Source: Bacteroides mediterraneensis
Lineage (GTDB): Bacteria > Bacteroidota > Bacteroidia > Bacteroidales > Bacteroidaceae
Length of the DNA: 64,000 nucleotides
Direction: 5' to 3'
NCBI RefSeq assembly: GCF_025993685.1
Contig: NZ_DAJPEN010000001.1
Coordinates: 3,720,001 to 3,784,000, forward strand
Below the pieces are notes generated by a model. That model had not been told where the DNA came from. It ran no database searches and worked only from the letters and a program-made list of their open reading frames with translations. The position numbers and the translations under genes are program-made. Shown here piece by piece: positions 49,056 through 58,467 of the stretch; within the stretch, counting starts at the first letter, position 1, and every line of letters begins with the position of its first letter.

Positions 49056-51623
49056 ATGAAAAAAAGACTATTTTTCGCGTCTTTCACGATGCTGCTGCTC
49101 CTGATACTTTCTTCCTCGGGATGCAAAGAAAAAGAGAATCTCAAAGACCGTTTCTTTTCCATTGAAGAGGCAGACATGAACCAGGAATTCGGAAGTGCTC
49201 CGGAAAATAAAATCATCCTTGTCAAAACCAACCTGTCACTGAACGACTGGAAAGCCGAGAGTGAGGCCAACTGGCTTTTCCTGTCTACCCAGGAAGATGC
49301 TTCGCAGGGAGCAAGCCTCAAAATTTCCGCTACGGCCAACACCTCCGGAGAGCGCAGAACAGCGGTAGTCAAAATTCTGTCTCCCGTTCAGAACTATATC
49401 CTCAATGTGACCCAATATGGCTCGTCCGACATCGTCCTCAGCGAAGACATCAAGGTGCAGCCTTCCGGAGGTAAGGCCAGCGAATGCCAACCCGGACAAG
49501 ACATTGAAAACACATGGGACGGCAAATTCTCTGCCGATGGCGCCAATCCTTATCACTCACCATGGGGGAAATCGGCCAATTTCCCGGTCAAACTGGAATA
49601 TTATTTCCAAGGAGGTGCCGACATAGACTACCTTATTTATTATACCCGCTCCGGAAACGGAAACTTCGGGGAATTTGACCTGCTGATGGCGACCGACGAG
49701 GGACATTCGGACTGGAAGAAATATGGTTCCTACAATTTCCGCATGCAGAATGCACCTTCCAAAATCACCTTCAAGACAACCCAGAAAGTGACAGGTATCA
49801 AATTCGAAGTCAAATCGGGCGCCGGCAATTTTGTGAGCTGTGACGAAATGGAGTTCTATCGGTACAACCAGGAAAACACGCTGGAGAAAACGCTGCTCAC
49901 CGTATTCGGCGACATCACTTGCAGCACCTTGAAAGAAGGAGTGACCGACGAACAAATCAATGCCCTCCCCGACTATTTCGTCCGACTGGCCAAAGCTCTC
50001 CAGAACCACACATACGATGCGCATGAAAAAGAATTCCGTATCCGTGAATATGCCCCTTACAGCATACCGGAGGAGTGGGCCACCAAACTGATGACCAAGA
50101 AATACAGCAACCTCGACAATCCTACCGGTATCTCGGTACAGCAAGGCGATGAAATTATCGTACTGGTGGGCGATACTCACGGCCAACAGATATCCTTGCA
50201 AAGTATCTGGGAAAGCGGACAGGAATACAAGCAGACCAACGTGAGCGGAGAAGTCTATTTCCTGTCACCGGGTGTCAACAAACTGACCATGCGCAAGGAA
50301 GGACAGCTTTTCGTCATGTACAACACCGACCTGACCTCGCCCGATGCCAAACCTATCAAGATTCATATCCCGATGGGAAGCGGAAAAGTGACCGGCTTCT
50401 TCGACCTGAAAGAACACAAAACCGATGAAAAGTATGCCGAACTCTTGAAGAAAGCGACCCACAAATATTTCTGTGTACGAGGTGAACGCATCATGTTCTA
50501 TTTCCATACTTCCAAGATGCAGGAATTTGTCCCCAACCAGATACTGTCGGCCATCAACCTGTGGGATGACATCATCGGCTGGGAACAGGAACTGATGGGC
50601 ATCGAGGATGTACGCCCGTCGCAGGTGAACAACCATATCTTTGCCATCTCGCCGGAAGGAAGTTACATGTGGGCCTCCGACTATTGCATCGGTTTCGTCT
50701 ACACTTACCTGAAGAATATCCTGCTGAAAGAGAATGTCATGTCCGCCAAAGACAACGCCTGGGGACCGGCCCACGAGATAGGTCACATCCATCAGGCCGC
50801 CATCAACTGGCCTGGCAGCACGGAATCGTCCAACAACCTGTTCTCCAACTACGTTCTGTACAAACTGGGGAAATACTGCTCCAGAGGTAGTGAACTGAAC
50901 GACCTGGCTGATTCCCGCTTCGTACACAAGAAAGCATGGTATAACATGGGAGACGCCACGCATCAGGGAGAGGACACGGAAATACACATGCGCATGAACT
51001 GGCAGCTGTGGAACTACTACCACCGTTGCGGACACAACCCCAAATTCTGGCAGACCTTGTTCAAACTGCTGCGTGAAGACCGGATTACAGAAAGCGATCC
51101 CGGCGCTGCCCAGCTCAAGTTTGCCATGAAAGCCAGTGAGGCAGCCAAGGAAGACCTGACCGACTTCTTCGACTTGTGGGGCTTCTTTATCCCGGGAGAA
51201 GATACCATTGACCAGTATGGTACCTGGAAATATAAAGTGACGGCAGAAATGATTAAACAAGCCAAGGACTTCATGAAGAAATTCCCGAAGCCCAAACATG
51301 CTTTCCAGTACATTGAAGACCGCAAGGCCGGAGATACCGGACTGGATACCAAACCTTCGGACACCGGATATTACACCCAGTTTGAAGGAAAAGTGAAGGA
51401 AATCAGCCCCAACATTGCCTACACCGTTTCCGGAAAGAAATATACCGTAGAAAACGGAGAAAATGCAGTGGCCTTTGAACTGCGGAAAAACAGTGCCGAA
51501 GGAGAGCTGGTTTATTTCTTCAACATGTTCAGCTATGACATTCCGGCGGGAGTAGACCTGACCAATACCAAGCTTTATGCCGTACAGGCCGACGGAAAGC
51601 GAATTGAAATCCGCAAAAAATAA
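49056..51623 (+). CDS. M60-family (SslE/AcfD-like) metallopeptidase lipoprotein with BACON and carbohydrate-binding domains
   Basis: 855 residues with a lipobox at SSSGC. Domain order: BACON (about 35-120; LSLNDWKAESEANWLFLS ... GERRTAVVKI), a discoidin-like carbohydrate-binding domain (about 125-270), then the M60 gluzincin domain. The active site is H573-E-I-G-H577 (GPAHEIGHIHQ) with a downstream Glu590 (PGSTESSNN) as expected third zinc ligand. M60 enzymes such as Bacteroides BT4244 cleave O-glycosylated mucin-type proteins, recognising the glycan; activity here is inferred from family. It ends the SusCD locus and is probably surface-exposed. Confidence 0.92.
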   Translation: MKKRLFFASFTMLLLLILSSSGCKEKENLKDRFFSIEEADMNQEFGSAPENKIILVKTNLSLNDWKAESEANWLFLSTQEDASQGASLKISATANTSGERRTAVVKILSPVQNYILNVTQYGSSDIVLSEDIKVQPSGGKASECQPGQDIENTWDGKFSADGANPYHSPWGKSANFPVKLEYYFQGGADIDYLIYYTRSGNGNFGEFDLLMATDEGHSDWKKYGSYNFRMQNAPSKITFKTTQKVTGIKFEVKSGAGNFVSCDEMEFYRYNQENTLEKTLLTVFGDITCSTLKEGVTDEQINALPDYFVRLAKALQNHTYDAHEKEFRIREYAPYSIPEEWATKLMTKKYSNLDNPTGISVQQGDEIIVLVGDTHGQQISLQSIWESGQEYKQTNVSGEVYFLSPGVNKLTMRKEGQLFVMYNTDLTSPDAKPIKIHIPMGSGKVTGFFDLKEHKTDEKYAELLKKATHKYFCVRGERIMFYFHTSKMQEFVPNQILSAINLWDDIIGWEQELMGIEDVRPSQVNNHIFAISPEGSYMWASDYCIGFVYTYLKNILLKENVMSAKDNAWGPAHEIGHIHQAAINWPGSTESSNNLFSNYVLYKLGKYCSRGSELNDLADSRFVHKKAWYNMGDATHQGEDTEIHMRMNWQLWNYYHRCGHNPKFWQTLFKLLREDRITESDPGAAQLKFAMKASEAAKEDLTDFFDLWGFFIPGEDTIDQYGTWKYKVTAEMIKQAKDFMKKFPKPKHAFQYIEDRKAGDTGLDTKPSDTGYYTQFEGKVKEISPNIAYTVSGKKYTVENGENAVAFELRKNSAEGELVYFFNMFSYDIPAGVDLTNTKLYAVQADGKRIEIRKK

Positions 51624-51647
51624 GTATTTCTTCTCATACAGAAACAG

Positions 51648-51682
51648 AAAGGGGTACCGGCACACACACCGATACCCCTTCT
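51648..51682. terminator. Bidirectional terminator between the M60 gene and cysS
   Basis: A 12-bp stem with one mismatch (about 51649-51660 with 51669-51680) between the convergent M60 and cysS genes, flanked by AGAAA and TTCTTCC. Confidence 0.75.
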
Positions 51683-51710
51683 TCCTATCATGTAGTTTTC
51701 AAAATCTCCG

Positions 51711-53192
51711 TCACTTGTTCAGCTTCCAGGTGAATCCGTCCTTGGTATCCTTCACCTCAAAGCCCAGTGCAGCTAGGTTGTCACGAATCTTGTCGCTGGT
51801 AGCCCAGTCTTTGTTGGCCTTGGCCTGCATACGCTGTTCCAGCAGCATGTCGACCACCTTTCCGTATGCTTCTTCACGGGCCGCATTGTTTTCAGCCTCC
51901 GCTTTCAGTCCCAGAATGTCGAACACGAACAGATGGAACACGTTCTTCAGCTCTTCCAGGTCTTCGGCACTGATGGTCGCCTTCTTGTCAATCACCGTAT
52001 TAATCATGCGAGTGGCATCAAACAGGTGTGAAATGACAATCGGTGTATTCAAGTCGTCGTTCATGGCTTCGTAGCACTTCTCGCGCAAGCCCTGCGGCTC
52101 GATGCCCGAAGTGGTCTTCGACGGGGTGATGCGTTCCAGGTTCTTCACACCTTCCAGCAGACGTTCCAGTCCCTTTTCAGCTGCCTGCAATGCTTCGTTG
52201 CTGAAGTCCACCGTACTGCGGTAGTGTGCCTGCAGGATGAAGAAACGGATGGTCATCGGCGTATAAGCCTGTGTCAGCAGCTTGTTGGAGCCGGTGAAGA
52301 ACTCATCCAAAGTGATGAAGTTACCCAATGACTTACCCATCTTCTGTCCGTTGATGGTAATCATGTTGTTGTGCATCCAGTAGCGTACCATCGGATGACC
52401 TTCGGAAGCCACAGCCTGTGCAATCTCACATTCATGATGCGGGAAAATCAAGTCCATGCCTCCTCCGTGAATGTCGAAGGTCTCACCCAGGTATTTCCGT
52501 CCCATGGCTGTACATTCACAGTGCCAGCCCGGGAAACCGTTGCTCCAAGGTGACGGCCAGCGCATGATGTGTTCCGGCTGTGCACACTTCCACAACGCAA
52601 AGTCGGCCGGATTGTGTTTCTCGTCCTGTCCGTCGAGTTCACGGGTCGTGTTGAGCACGTCGTCGAGGTTACGGCCCGACAATACACCGTAATGATGGTC
52701 TTTGTTGTACTTGGCTACATCAAAATACACCGAACCCTTGCTTTCGTACGCATATCCGTTTTTCAGGATTTCCTGTACCAGCTGAATCTGTTCGATGATG
52801 TGTCCGGACGCATGCGGCTCGATGCTGGGCGGCAACACGTTCAGAGCTTCCATAGCCTTGTGGTAACGCAACAGGTAATACTGCACCACTTCCATCGGCT
52901 CCAGCTGTTCCAGACGAGCCTTCTTGGCAATCTTGTCTTCTCCGTCGTCGGCATCGTGTTCCAGATGGCCCACATCGGTAATGTTACGCACGTAACGCAC
53001 CTTGTAGCCCAGATGCTTCAGGTAGCGGAACAAGATATCAAACGTAATGGCGGGACGCGCATGTCCCAGATGTCCGTCACCGTATACGGTAGGACCACAC
53101 ACATACATGCCCACATGAGGAGCATGCAAAGGCACGAAAAGTTCCTTCTTGCGGGTCAGTGTATTGTAAATGAAAAGCTTGTTATTCTCCAT
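51711..53192 (-). CDS. cysS: Cysteinyl-tRNA synthetase
   Basis: 493 residues, full length class I synthetase. It charges tRNA-Cys. The N-terminal MYVCGPTVYGDGHLGHARP includes the zinc Cys and the HLGH (HIGH) motif. GWHCECTAM and HHECEIAQ supply the other zinc ligands, and KMGKSLGNF is the KMSKS loop. It has its own -7 box and is convergent with the M60 locus; it does not belong to either neighbouring sugar locus. Confidence 0.99.
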   Translation of the reverse strand: MENNKLFIYNTLTRKKELFVPLHAPHVGMYVCGPTVYGDGHLGHARPAITFDILFRYLKHLGYKVRYVRNITDVGHLEHDADDGEDKIAKKARLEQLEPMEVVQYYLLRYHKAMEALNVLPPSIEPHASGHIIEQIQLVQEILKNGYAYESKGSVYFDVAKYNKDHHYGVLSGRNLDDVLNTTRELDGQDEKHNPADFALWKCAQPEHIMRWPSPWSNGFPGWHCECTAMGRKYLGETFDIHGGGMDLIFPHHECEIAQAVASEGHPMVRYWMHNNMITINGQKMGKSLGNFITLDEFFTGSNKLLTQAYTPMTIRFFILQAHYRSTVDFSNEALQAAEKGLERLLEGVKNLERITPSKTTSGIEPQGLREKCYEAMNDDLNTPIVISHLFDATRMINTVIDKKATISAEDLEELKNVFHLFVFDILGLKAEAENNAAREEAYGKVVDMLLEQRMQAKANKDWATSDKIRDNLAALGFEVKDTKDGFTWKLNK

Positions 53193-53212
53193 AATTCAAA
53201 AGAGTTAGGTTG

Positions 53213-53220
53213 CAAAGTTA
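53213..53220 (-). promoter_or_regulatory. -7 box (TAACTTTG) for cysS
   Basis: TAACTTTG on the minus strand, 20 bp upstream of the cysS start and just after the terminator of the preceding GH97 gene. Confidence 0.55.
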
Positions 53221-53228
53221 TAAATTAA

Positions 53229-53274
53229 AAAGAGAAAAGCGTGATTTCGGCTAAAAAATCACGCTTTTCTCTTT
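53229..53274 (-). terminator. Intrinsic terminator of the GH97 gene
   Basis: A perfect 19-bp stem (53229-53247 with 53256-53274) and an 8-nt loop, with a T-rich 3' side on the minus strand; the longest stem of this kind in the window. Confidence 0.88.
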
Positions 53275-53289
53275 GCAATCCCCCTCGGG

Positions 53290-55230
53290 TTATTTCGTCA
53301 GGACAATACCGCCTTCCGGCTGAATCACCACTTTCACTTCAGACGGATTCTTGATTTTCAATTCCTCCAGCTGCGGCTGGCGCTTCTTGTCGTCCAGGTA
53401 ATAAGACACCGTCTCACCCTTCTGCCACATCGGCAGGTTCAGCGTCAGCTTCAACGGTTCTTTCTGGGCATTCACTCCCACCACGTACCAACGGTCACCG
53501 TGACGGCGGGCCAGCACACAATATTTACCGGGATAACCATCCAGGAACACCGTTTCATCCCAAGTGGTCGGCACCTGCTTCATGAAGTCGATGGCCAAAG
53601 CCGGCGCATCGGTCAGGTTGTTCGGAGACAGGGCAAAGTTCTGAATCGGGTTCTGATACAGCACAGCCGTAGCCAGCTGGAACACATCGGTGGTCTTGCG
53701 GATAGTACCCCCGTCGTTTGTCCGGTTGTAACGCTTGTTCAGCAAGGTGCCTCCGAACTCCATGCAGCCGATGGTGTTGCGGATAAACGGATGCAGGCAG
53801 GCATTGTAGGCCTCCATATCGTCAAAGTGCTGGTTGAATATCAGGTTCTCCGAAGCCAGTACCGCCTCGCTGCCCACATAGTTGGGATACATCCGTTCCC
53901 ATCCGCGCGGAATGGTACAGCCATGGAAGATAATCATCAGTCCGTATTCGTTGGCATCGGTCAGGATGTCTTCGTACAAGCCCATCATCTGCTGCTTGTC
54001 ACTGCCGAAGAAATCCACCTTCAGTCCCTTCACACCGCATTTCTGCAACCATTTCATTTCTTTCTTACGGGCTACGGAGTTGCTCATGCACTGCTTGGCA
54101 TCCTGCGGCGCATCGTTCCAATAGCCGTTGGAGTTGTACCACACGAATACGTCCACCTTCTTCTGGTGTGCATATTGGAAAAGTTTCTCCATCTTGTCAC
54201 GGCCGATGTTTTTCTCCCAACCGCCGTCAATCAGGGTATATTCATAGCCCATCTCACTGGCCAGGTCGATGAAACGCACCTGGTCGTCGTAGTTGATGCT
54301 CGGGTCCTGCCACATAATCCAGCTCCAGGTGGAACGTCCGAACTTATAGTCCTGTGAAGGTTCATAAAGCGGATCCACCACATCAAACGGGACTGTAGTT
54401 TCCACAATCGGCTTCAGCCCGTTGCCCACCGTAATGGTACGCCAGGGAGTCACACCCGGCAAAGCCAGTCCCGGAGTGGAAGAACCCAGTCCGTTCATCT
54501 CGCCCGGGTTCGGGAAGGCAATGCTATACAGCCCGTCCTTCGTGGCATCGCTCAGATGAGACGCACAATACAAGCTGCGCACACCGGTTTCCGAAACCAG
54601 TGCCCAGTTATCGCCTACGTGGAAAAGTGCCGGGAAGGTATACCCCTCACCGTATTTTGACGGCGTAGCCACCGGCTCATCAGGAACATATTCTTCCTCA
54701 TAACTCGGCTTGGTACGCATCCAACCAATCATCGGGTCGCTCTGCGGGGAAAGGAACGTCGTGGTGGAAGAGGGGAAATCAAATCCGGTGGCTTCCTTCT
54801 CCACTACCATACAGGCTGTTTCGCCATACTGAGGCATCTCATAGCGGAACGCGATGTCGTTGTTGCTCAGCTGGAACACGATATCCACTTTCTTCTTGTC
54901 TGCGTTTTCCAGCGTCACGGTCAGCTTGTTAGCCGCATAGTGTACCGTAGAACATTTGATACGGGTCTGCGTGTAGGTCTTGTCCACCTTATCTGTCTGC
55001 TGGTCCACAAACGTCATCTGCCGGCTGAAATCACCGATATTGGACACGAAGCCCAACGGAGAATTCTCCAAAACGGTCTTGCCGTCGTAAGTCACTGAAT
55101 AAACAGGTTTACCGTCCTGTAACTGAAAATCGAGTTTTAAACGTGCATCCGGCCCCGTCACTGCCGCCTGCTGAGCAAATGCCTGAGAGGCCAATAATGC
55201 CAATGTGCCAAAAAATACTTGTTTCTTCAT
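53290..55230 (-). CDS. GH97 family glycosidase, retaining-type (second copy)
   Basis: 646 residues with signal peptide (FGTLALLASQAFAQ). N-terminal beta-sandwich, then the barrel with YTLIDGGWEKNIG, VFVWYNSNGYW, GVKGLKVDFFGSDKQ, IIFHGCTIPRGWERMYP and a C-terminal beta domain. The predicted nucleophile is Asp406 and acid/base Glu455. Their 49-residue spacing equals that in the GH97 at 2589-4478, so both belong to the retaining branch (alpha-galactosidase or beta-L-arabinopyranosidase). Its promoter and flanking terminators make it a stand-alone unit despite lying next to the arabinan-type locus. Confidence 0.93.
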   Translation of the reverse strand: MKKQVFFGTLALLASQAFAQQAAVTGPDARLKLDFQLQDGKPVYSVTYDGKTVLENSPLGFVSNIGDFSRQMTFVDQQTDKVDKTYTQTRIKCSTVHYAANKLTVTLENADKKKVDIVFQLSNNDIAFRYEMPQYGETACMVVEKEATGFDFPSSTTTFLSPQSDPMIGWMRTKPSYEEEYVPDEPVATPSKYGEGYTFPALFHVGDNWALVSETGVRSLYCASHLSDATKDGLYSIAFPNPGEMNGLGSSTPGLALPGVTPWRTITVGNGLKPIVETTVPFDVVDPLYEPSQDYKFGRSTWSWIMWQDPSINYDDQVRFIDLASEMGYEYTLIDGGWEKNIGRDKMEKLFQYAHQKKVDVFVWYNSNGYWNDAPQDAKQCMSNSVARKKEMKWLQKCGVKGLKVDFFGSDKQQMMGLYEDILTDANEYGLMIIFHGCTIPRGWERMYPNYVGSEAVLASENLIFNQHFDDMEAYNACLHPFIRNTIGCMEFGGTLLNKRYNRTNDGGTIRKTTDVFQLATAVLYQNPIQNFALSPNNLTDAPALAIDFMKQVPTTWDETVFLDGYPGKYCVLARRHGDRWYVVGVNAQKEPLKLTLNLPMWQKGETVSYYLDDKKRQPQLEELKIKNPSEVKVVIQPEGGIVLTK

Positions 55231-55260
55231 AGGTGTTTTTCAGATAATTACTAATCAGGA

Positions 55261-55291
55261 CAAAAATAGAAATTAAGTGTGAAACTAACAA
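55261..55291 (-). promoter_or_regulatory. GH97 promoter (TTG-N20-TATTTTTG)
   Basis: On the minus strand TTG (55291-55289) is followed after 20 bp by TATTTTTG (55268-55261). Both elements fit the Bacteroides vegetative promoter, leaving a leader of about 25 nt. Confidence 0.65.
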
Positions 55292-55334
55292 TAAAAGATT
55301 CTTCAAAAACGACCGCAAATCATGCAAGTAACTA

Positions 55335-55374
55335 CAAAAAAACCGCCATGAGGTTTCACAAATCTCATAGCGGT
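55335..55374 (-). terminator. Intrinsic terminator after the GH43 gene (end of the SusCD/GH43 locus)
   Basis: 11-nt arms with one mismatch (55364-55374 with 55342-55352) end in GCGGT followed by a run of seven T on the minus strand. It separates the GH43 gene from the downstream GH97. Confidence 0.85.
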
Positions 55375-55392
55375 ATCTGTCTGATATCATTC

Positions 55393-56400
55393 TCAGAACC
55401 GGACAACCGGCCAACCGTCGGGTGTCCAGCTTATTTCGCGGACAAGCAGTTTGGGAGCTCCTTCTTCTACCACCGAATAGGCATGGCAAATAAAATAATC
55501 TTTCCCGTCAAGATGATAGGCAGCATTGTGCCCCACTCCGGCATAATCCTCGTTGCCCTGAATGACCAACGAACCGCCTCCCCGGTTCAAAGCTTTTCCT
55601 TCTTTATCCAAATAAGGACCTGTCACCGTTTTCGCACGGCCCACCATTACTTTGTAGTCGCTTTGCAATCCCTTACAGCAATAGTCGAACGACACGAAGA
55701 GGTAATAATAATTCCCGTGCTTCATGATAAAAGGGGCTTCTACTGCTCCGTCGCCTGCCTCTTCCTCCGGCAAGTCGAACGTACGCGGACGACGGCAAAG
55801 CGAATGCCATTCTTCAGGCTGGGCCACCTCGTTCAGGTCCGGCGTCAGCTTGACCAGCTTGATGCCGTCCCAGAAGGAACCGAAGCTCATCCACGGCGTA
55901 CCGTTTTCATCGATAATCACATTCGGGTCGATGGCATTCCACATATCCCGGTGAGGGACCGACTGAATCACTTTCCCGTGGTCAGTCCACTTAAAATCGG
56001 GACTGGACGGGTCAAGCGTAGGGTTCGTAGCATGTCCGATAGCTGAAGTGTTCTTTCCAAAGGCCGAACAGGAATAAAACAAATGATACAACCCGTTATG
56101 ATAAAGAATATCTGGCGCCCAGGTATGTCCTTTATAACCTTTGATGGCTTCTACCGCCCATTGGGGTGCCTTGTCGAATACCGGTTTCTCGAATTTCCAG
56201 TTTTCCATGTCTTTGGAGGACATGACCGAAATCCCCTGCCCGGTAGCAAAGAGATAGTAGGTATCCCCCTGCTTGGCCAGCACCGGATCATGGGTCATTA
56301 CCTTACTGATAGGAATGACGGATGAACTTTTCTCCGGCGAAGATGCATACGCCGTACTTACTACGGCCAGTAAAAAAAATGAAAAGAAGGTATGTTTCAT
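55393..56400 (-). CDS. GH43 family arabinanase/arabinosidase-type enzyme
   Basis: 335 residues from the ATG at 56400; an ATG six codons upstream would spoil the signal peptide (FFSFFLLAVVSTAYA). It is a single five-bladed GH43 propeller. The catalytic acids are visible as Asp38 (MTHDPVLA, general base), Asp158 (NAIDPNVII, pKa modulator) and Glu221 (GAVEAPF, general acid). The HTWAPDI and GSFWDGIKLV blocks resemble the endo-arabinanase branch. It is expected to cut alpha-1,5-arabinan or release arabinose in the periplasm. It is the last gene of the SusCD locus. Confidence 0.9.
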   Translation of the reverse strand: MKHTFFSFFLLAVVSTAYASSPEKSSSVIPISKVMTHDPVLAKQGDTYYLFATGQGISVMSSKDMENWKFEKPVFDKAPQWAVEAIKGYKGHTWAPDILYHNGLYHLFYSCSAFGKNTSAIGHATNPTLDPSSPDFKWTDHGKVIQSVPHRDMWNAIDPNVIIDENGTPWMSFGSFWDGIKLVKLTPDLNEVAQPEEWHSLCRRPRTFDLPEEEAGDGAVEAPFIMKHGNYYYLFVSFDYCCKGLQSDYKVMVGRAKTVTGPYLDKEGKALNRGGGSLVIQGNEDYAGVGHNAAYHLDGKDYFICHAYSVVEEGAPKLLVREISWTPDGWPVVRF

Positions 56401-56432
56401 AGACTTAATATAAATCAAATCACTACTTATAA

Positions 56433-56468
56433 AAAATGAGTAATTCTATAAACAAAATTACTCATTTT
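56433..56468 (-). promoter_or_regulatory. Terminator-like hairpin between the two GH43 genes
   Basis: A perfect 13-bp AT-rich stem (56433-56445 with 56456-56468), 10-nt loop and six T at the 3' side on the minus strand. A third half-copy (AAAATGAGTTACTTA) overlaps the stop of the upstream GH43 at 56490-56506. It could attenuate transcription within the locus. Confidence 0.55.
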
Positions 56469-56499
56469 ATCATTTTAATGTCACCTCACTAAAAATGAG

Positions 56500-58401
56500 T
56501 TACTTACTTTTCTTTCCCCAATAAGTCTTATAATTATCGCCATAGCCGGCATAAACAATTGTATGAGTTCTTGGAGAAGCCTCCCAATCTGTTTCACGCT
56601 GTAAATACAATTCAACACCGTTACTAAACGTCAAAGTAGATTTTGTGGCATCAAACGACCATGTCGTTCCTTTCCAAGGACCCTCTGTTACTGTATGGTC
56701 AGTTGCTAACGTCATTTGAGTAGAAGTTTTCTGGTTCCCATAAGAATAAGATAAATCTATATGCTCCCAGTTCCCGACTAATTCATTTTCAGTAATAGCA
56801 ACTTGCGGTACCGCACCGTAACGTTCTGGCATTACAAGCGGCCAACCATCTTCTGTCCAACGGATAGAACGTACATGCCCCATCATCAAAGCATTGCTGT
56901 ACGCATTACCTCCCACATTGGCGGGAAAACGACCTTGTGAAGCAAAGTACCAGTTACCGTTTCCATCATCAAACACACAACAATGAGAAATACCTACCCA
57001 GCCTTCACTGTTATTAAACTTATACGGATGAGTCACCACCGGAAGAATATCGCCCCCAACCGTAGTTACATCTGTACCGTCCATCCCCATATACGGACCT
57101 GAAATATTTGTAGCACGGGCTACACGGGTATTGTAAGGGATATCCAATGCATCATAAGCCAGGAACAAGTAATAATATCCATCATGGTAAATCAACTCCG
57201 GTCCTTCAGAACCTTGCCAACGGTTACCCATCTGACGAGTAGCTATCAGTTGACCATAAGCTGCAATATCATCACTGGTTCCCCAAGGATTAGGCAGGTC
57301 TGCTTTCACTTTACCGGTCTCTCCATCAAGTTCTACCAACGCAATGCCACTATGCCAAGAGCCATAGGCCAGATAATGTCTGCCATCTTCCGTAATAATA
57401 TAGCTGGGGTCAATGGCATTCCATTTGTAATAGCAATTGCCCCAATCATCCGCAGCTACATGGAAATCAAGTCCCTTATCCGAAGCATTGGTAGTGACAT
57501 AACCTTTATCCACCCAGCCCTCGTTATTGGCTGGATTGTCATTCTCCATCAATCCGATAAACGCGCGTTCACTCCATGTACCGTCCCCGCTCAATGTACC
57601 AGGACATACAATGGAGTAATACATGCGATAAAGCCCATTCCTAACTTTTCGCACACAAGGAGCCCAATAACCAAAATCAGCGGTATTGGGAGAGACACTC
57701 CCCAATCCCATCGTCTCACGAATTTCATTCAGCTTCGGAATTACCCAGTCGGGCAAGCTTTGCATAGTACCTCCCAAATATTCCCAATCTACCAGGTTTT
57801 TTGAACGACGTCCATGAAAGTGTCCACCTGCTGTATGTGCATTGCCATACGAAGCGTCTGTCTGATACATGTAATAATATCCATCTTCAGCCAATACAAC
57901 TGTAGGATCATGTACATTACTGAGGTTCCATTGACCACGCTTAGACCAGTCGGCAATATTTACATAATTGTCTTCATAAGCTGGAGCCACATAAGACAGC
58001 AGTTGATCATCCAGGCTCTGATTTTCTGTAGTCACTGTAAGCACATCCGAGTAGGTATAACGGCTGTTGCCGTAAACATATGCCCGGACATAATAAGTTG
58101 TATTACCCATCAAACCTAAAATTGTAGCACTGAAATCTTCGCCTACCTCGACTACATTGTCATTGATAGTAGGATTTTGTGCGTTGGAACTATAGCAAAA
58201 CCCTTTCTTAACAACAACTTCGACATTACCAGAGACTGACGAAATAACAGTCAATGAAGTTGCTGTCGTCGCAGTAACCTCAGGCGTAGCCACAGTCACC
58301 TCACCATTCTGATTATATTCGGGGGAGTCATTGTTATCAGAACAAGCTACAAACGTAAAAACAAGTAATAAAGATATCCAGAAAAACGATAATTTTTTCA
58401 T
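56500..58401 (-). CDS. GH43 family endo-arabinanase-type lipoprotein with N- and C-terminal accessory domains
   Basis: 633 residues with a lipobox (FTFVAC). A fibronectin-III-like domain covers residues 40-125 (VKKGFCYSSNAQNPTIND ... GNTTYYVRAYVYGN). The GH43 propeller spans about 150-530 with Asp165 (NVHDPTVVL), Asp331 (NAIDPSYII) and Glu399 (GSEGPEL). A beta-barrel/lipocalin-like C-terminal domain follows (GNWEHIDLSYSYGNQKTSTQMTL ... HTIVYAGYGDNYKTYWGKK), as in Bacteroides endo-arabinanases. The lipid anchor and FN3 spacer suggest it acts at the cell surface, opening arabinan for import by the SusCD pair upstream. Confidence 0.92.
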   Translation of the reverse strand: MKKLSFFWISLLLVFTFVACSDNNDSPEYNQNGEVTVATPEVTATTATSLTVISSVSGNVEVVVKKGFCYSSNAQNPTINDNVVEVGEDFSATILGLMGNTTYYVRAYVYGNSRYTYSDVLTVTTENQSLDDQLLSYVAPAYEDNYVNIADWSKRGQWNLSNVHDPTVVLAEDGYYYMYQTDASYGNAHTAGGHFHGRRSKNLVDWEYLGGTMQSLPDWVIPKLNEIRETMGLGSVSPNTADFGYWAPCVRKVRNGLYRMYYSIVCPGTLSGDGTWSERAFIGLMENDNPANNEGWVDKGYVTTNASDKGLDFHVAADDWGNCYYKWNAIDPSYIITEDGRHYLAYGSWHSGIALVELDGETGKVKADLPNPWGTSDDIAAYGQLIATRQMGNRWQGSEGPELIYHDGYYYLFLAYDALDIPYNTRVARATNISGPYMGMDGTDVTTVGGDILPVVTHPYKFNNSEGWVGISHCCVFDDGNGNWYFASQGRFPANVGGNAYSNALMMGHVRSIRWTEDGWPLVMPERYGAVPQVAITENELVGNWEHIDLSYSYGNQKTSTQMTLATDHTVTEGPWKGTTWSFDATKSTLTFSNGVELYLQRETDWEASPRTHTIVYAGYGDNYKTYWGKKSK

Positions 58402-58419
58402 TTAATTGGTTTTAAAGAA

Positions 58420-58459
58420 CCATGCCTTTCCCTCCTTCTAATAAAGGGAGAAGGCATGG
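58420..58459 (-). promoter_or_regulatory. Strong hairpin between the surface-binding lipoprotein and GH43 genes
   Basis: Arms of 14-15 nt (58420-58433 with 58445-58459) pair with a single bulge; there is only a weak T-stretch after it. It fills the 66-bp gap and may stabilise the upstream SusCD mRNA or attenuate read-through. Confidence 0.55.
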
Positions 58460-58467
58460 CATAATTG

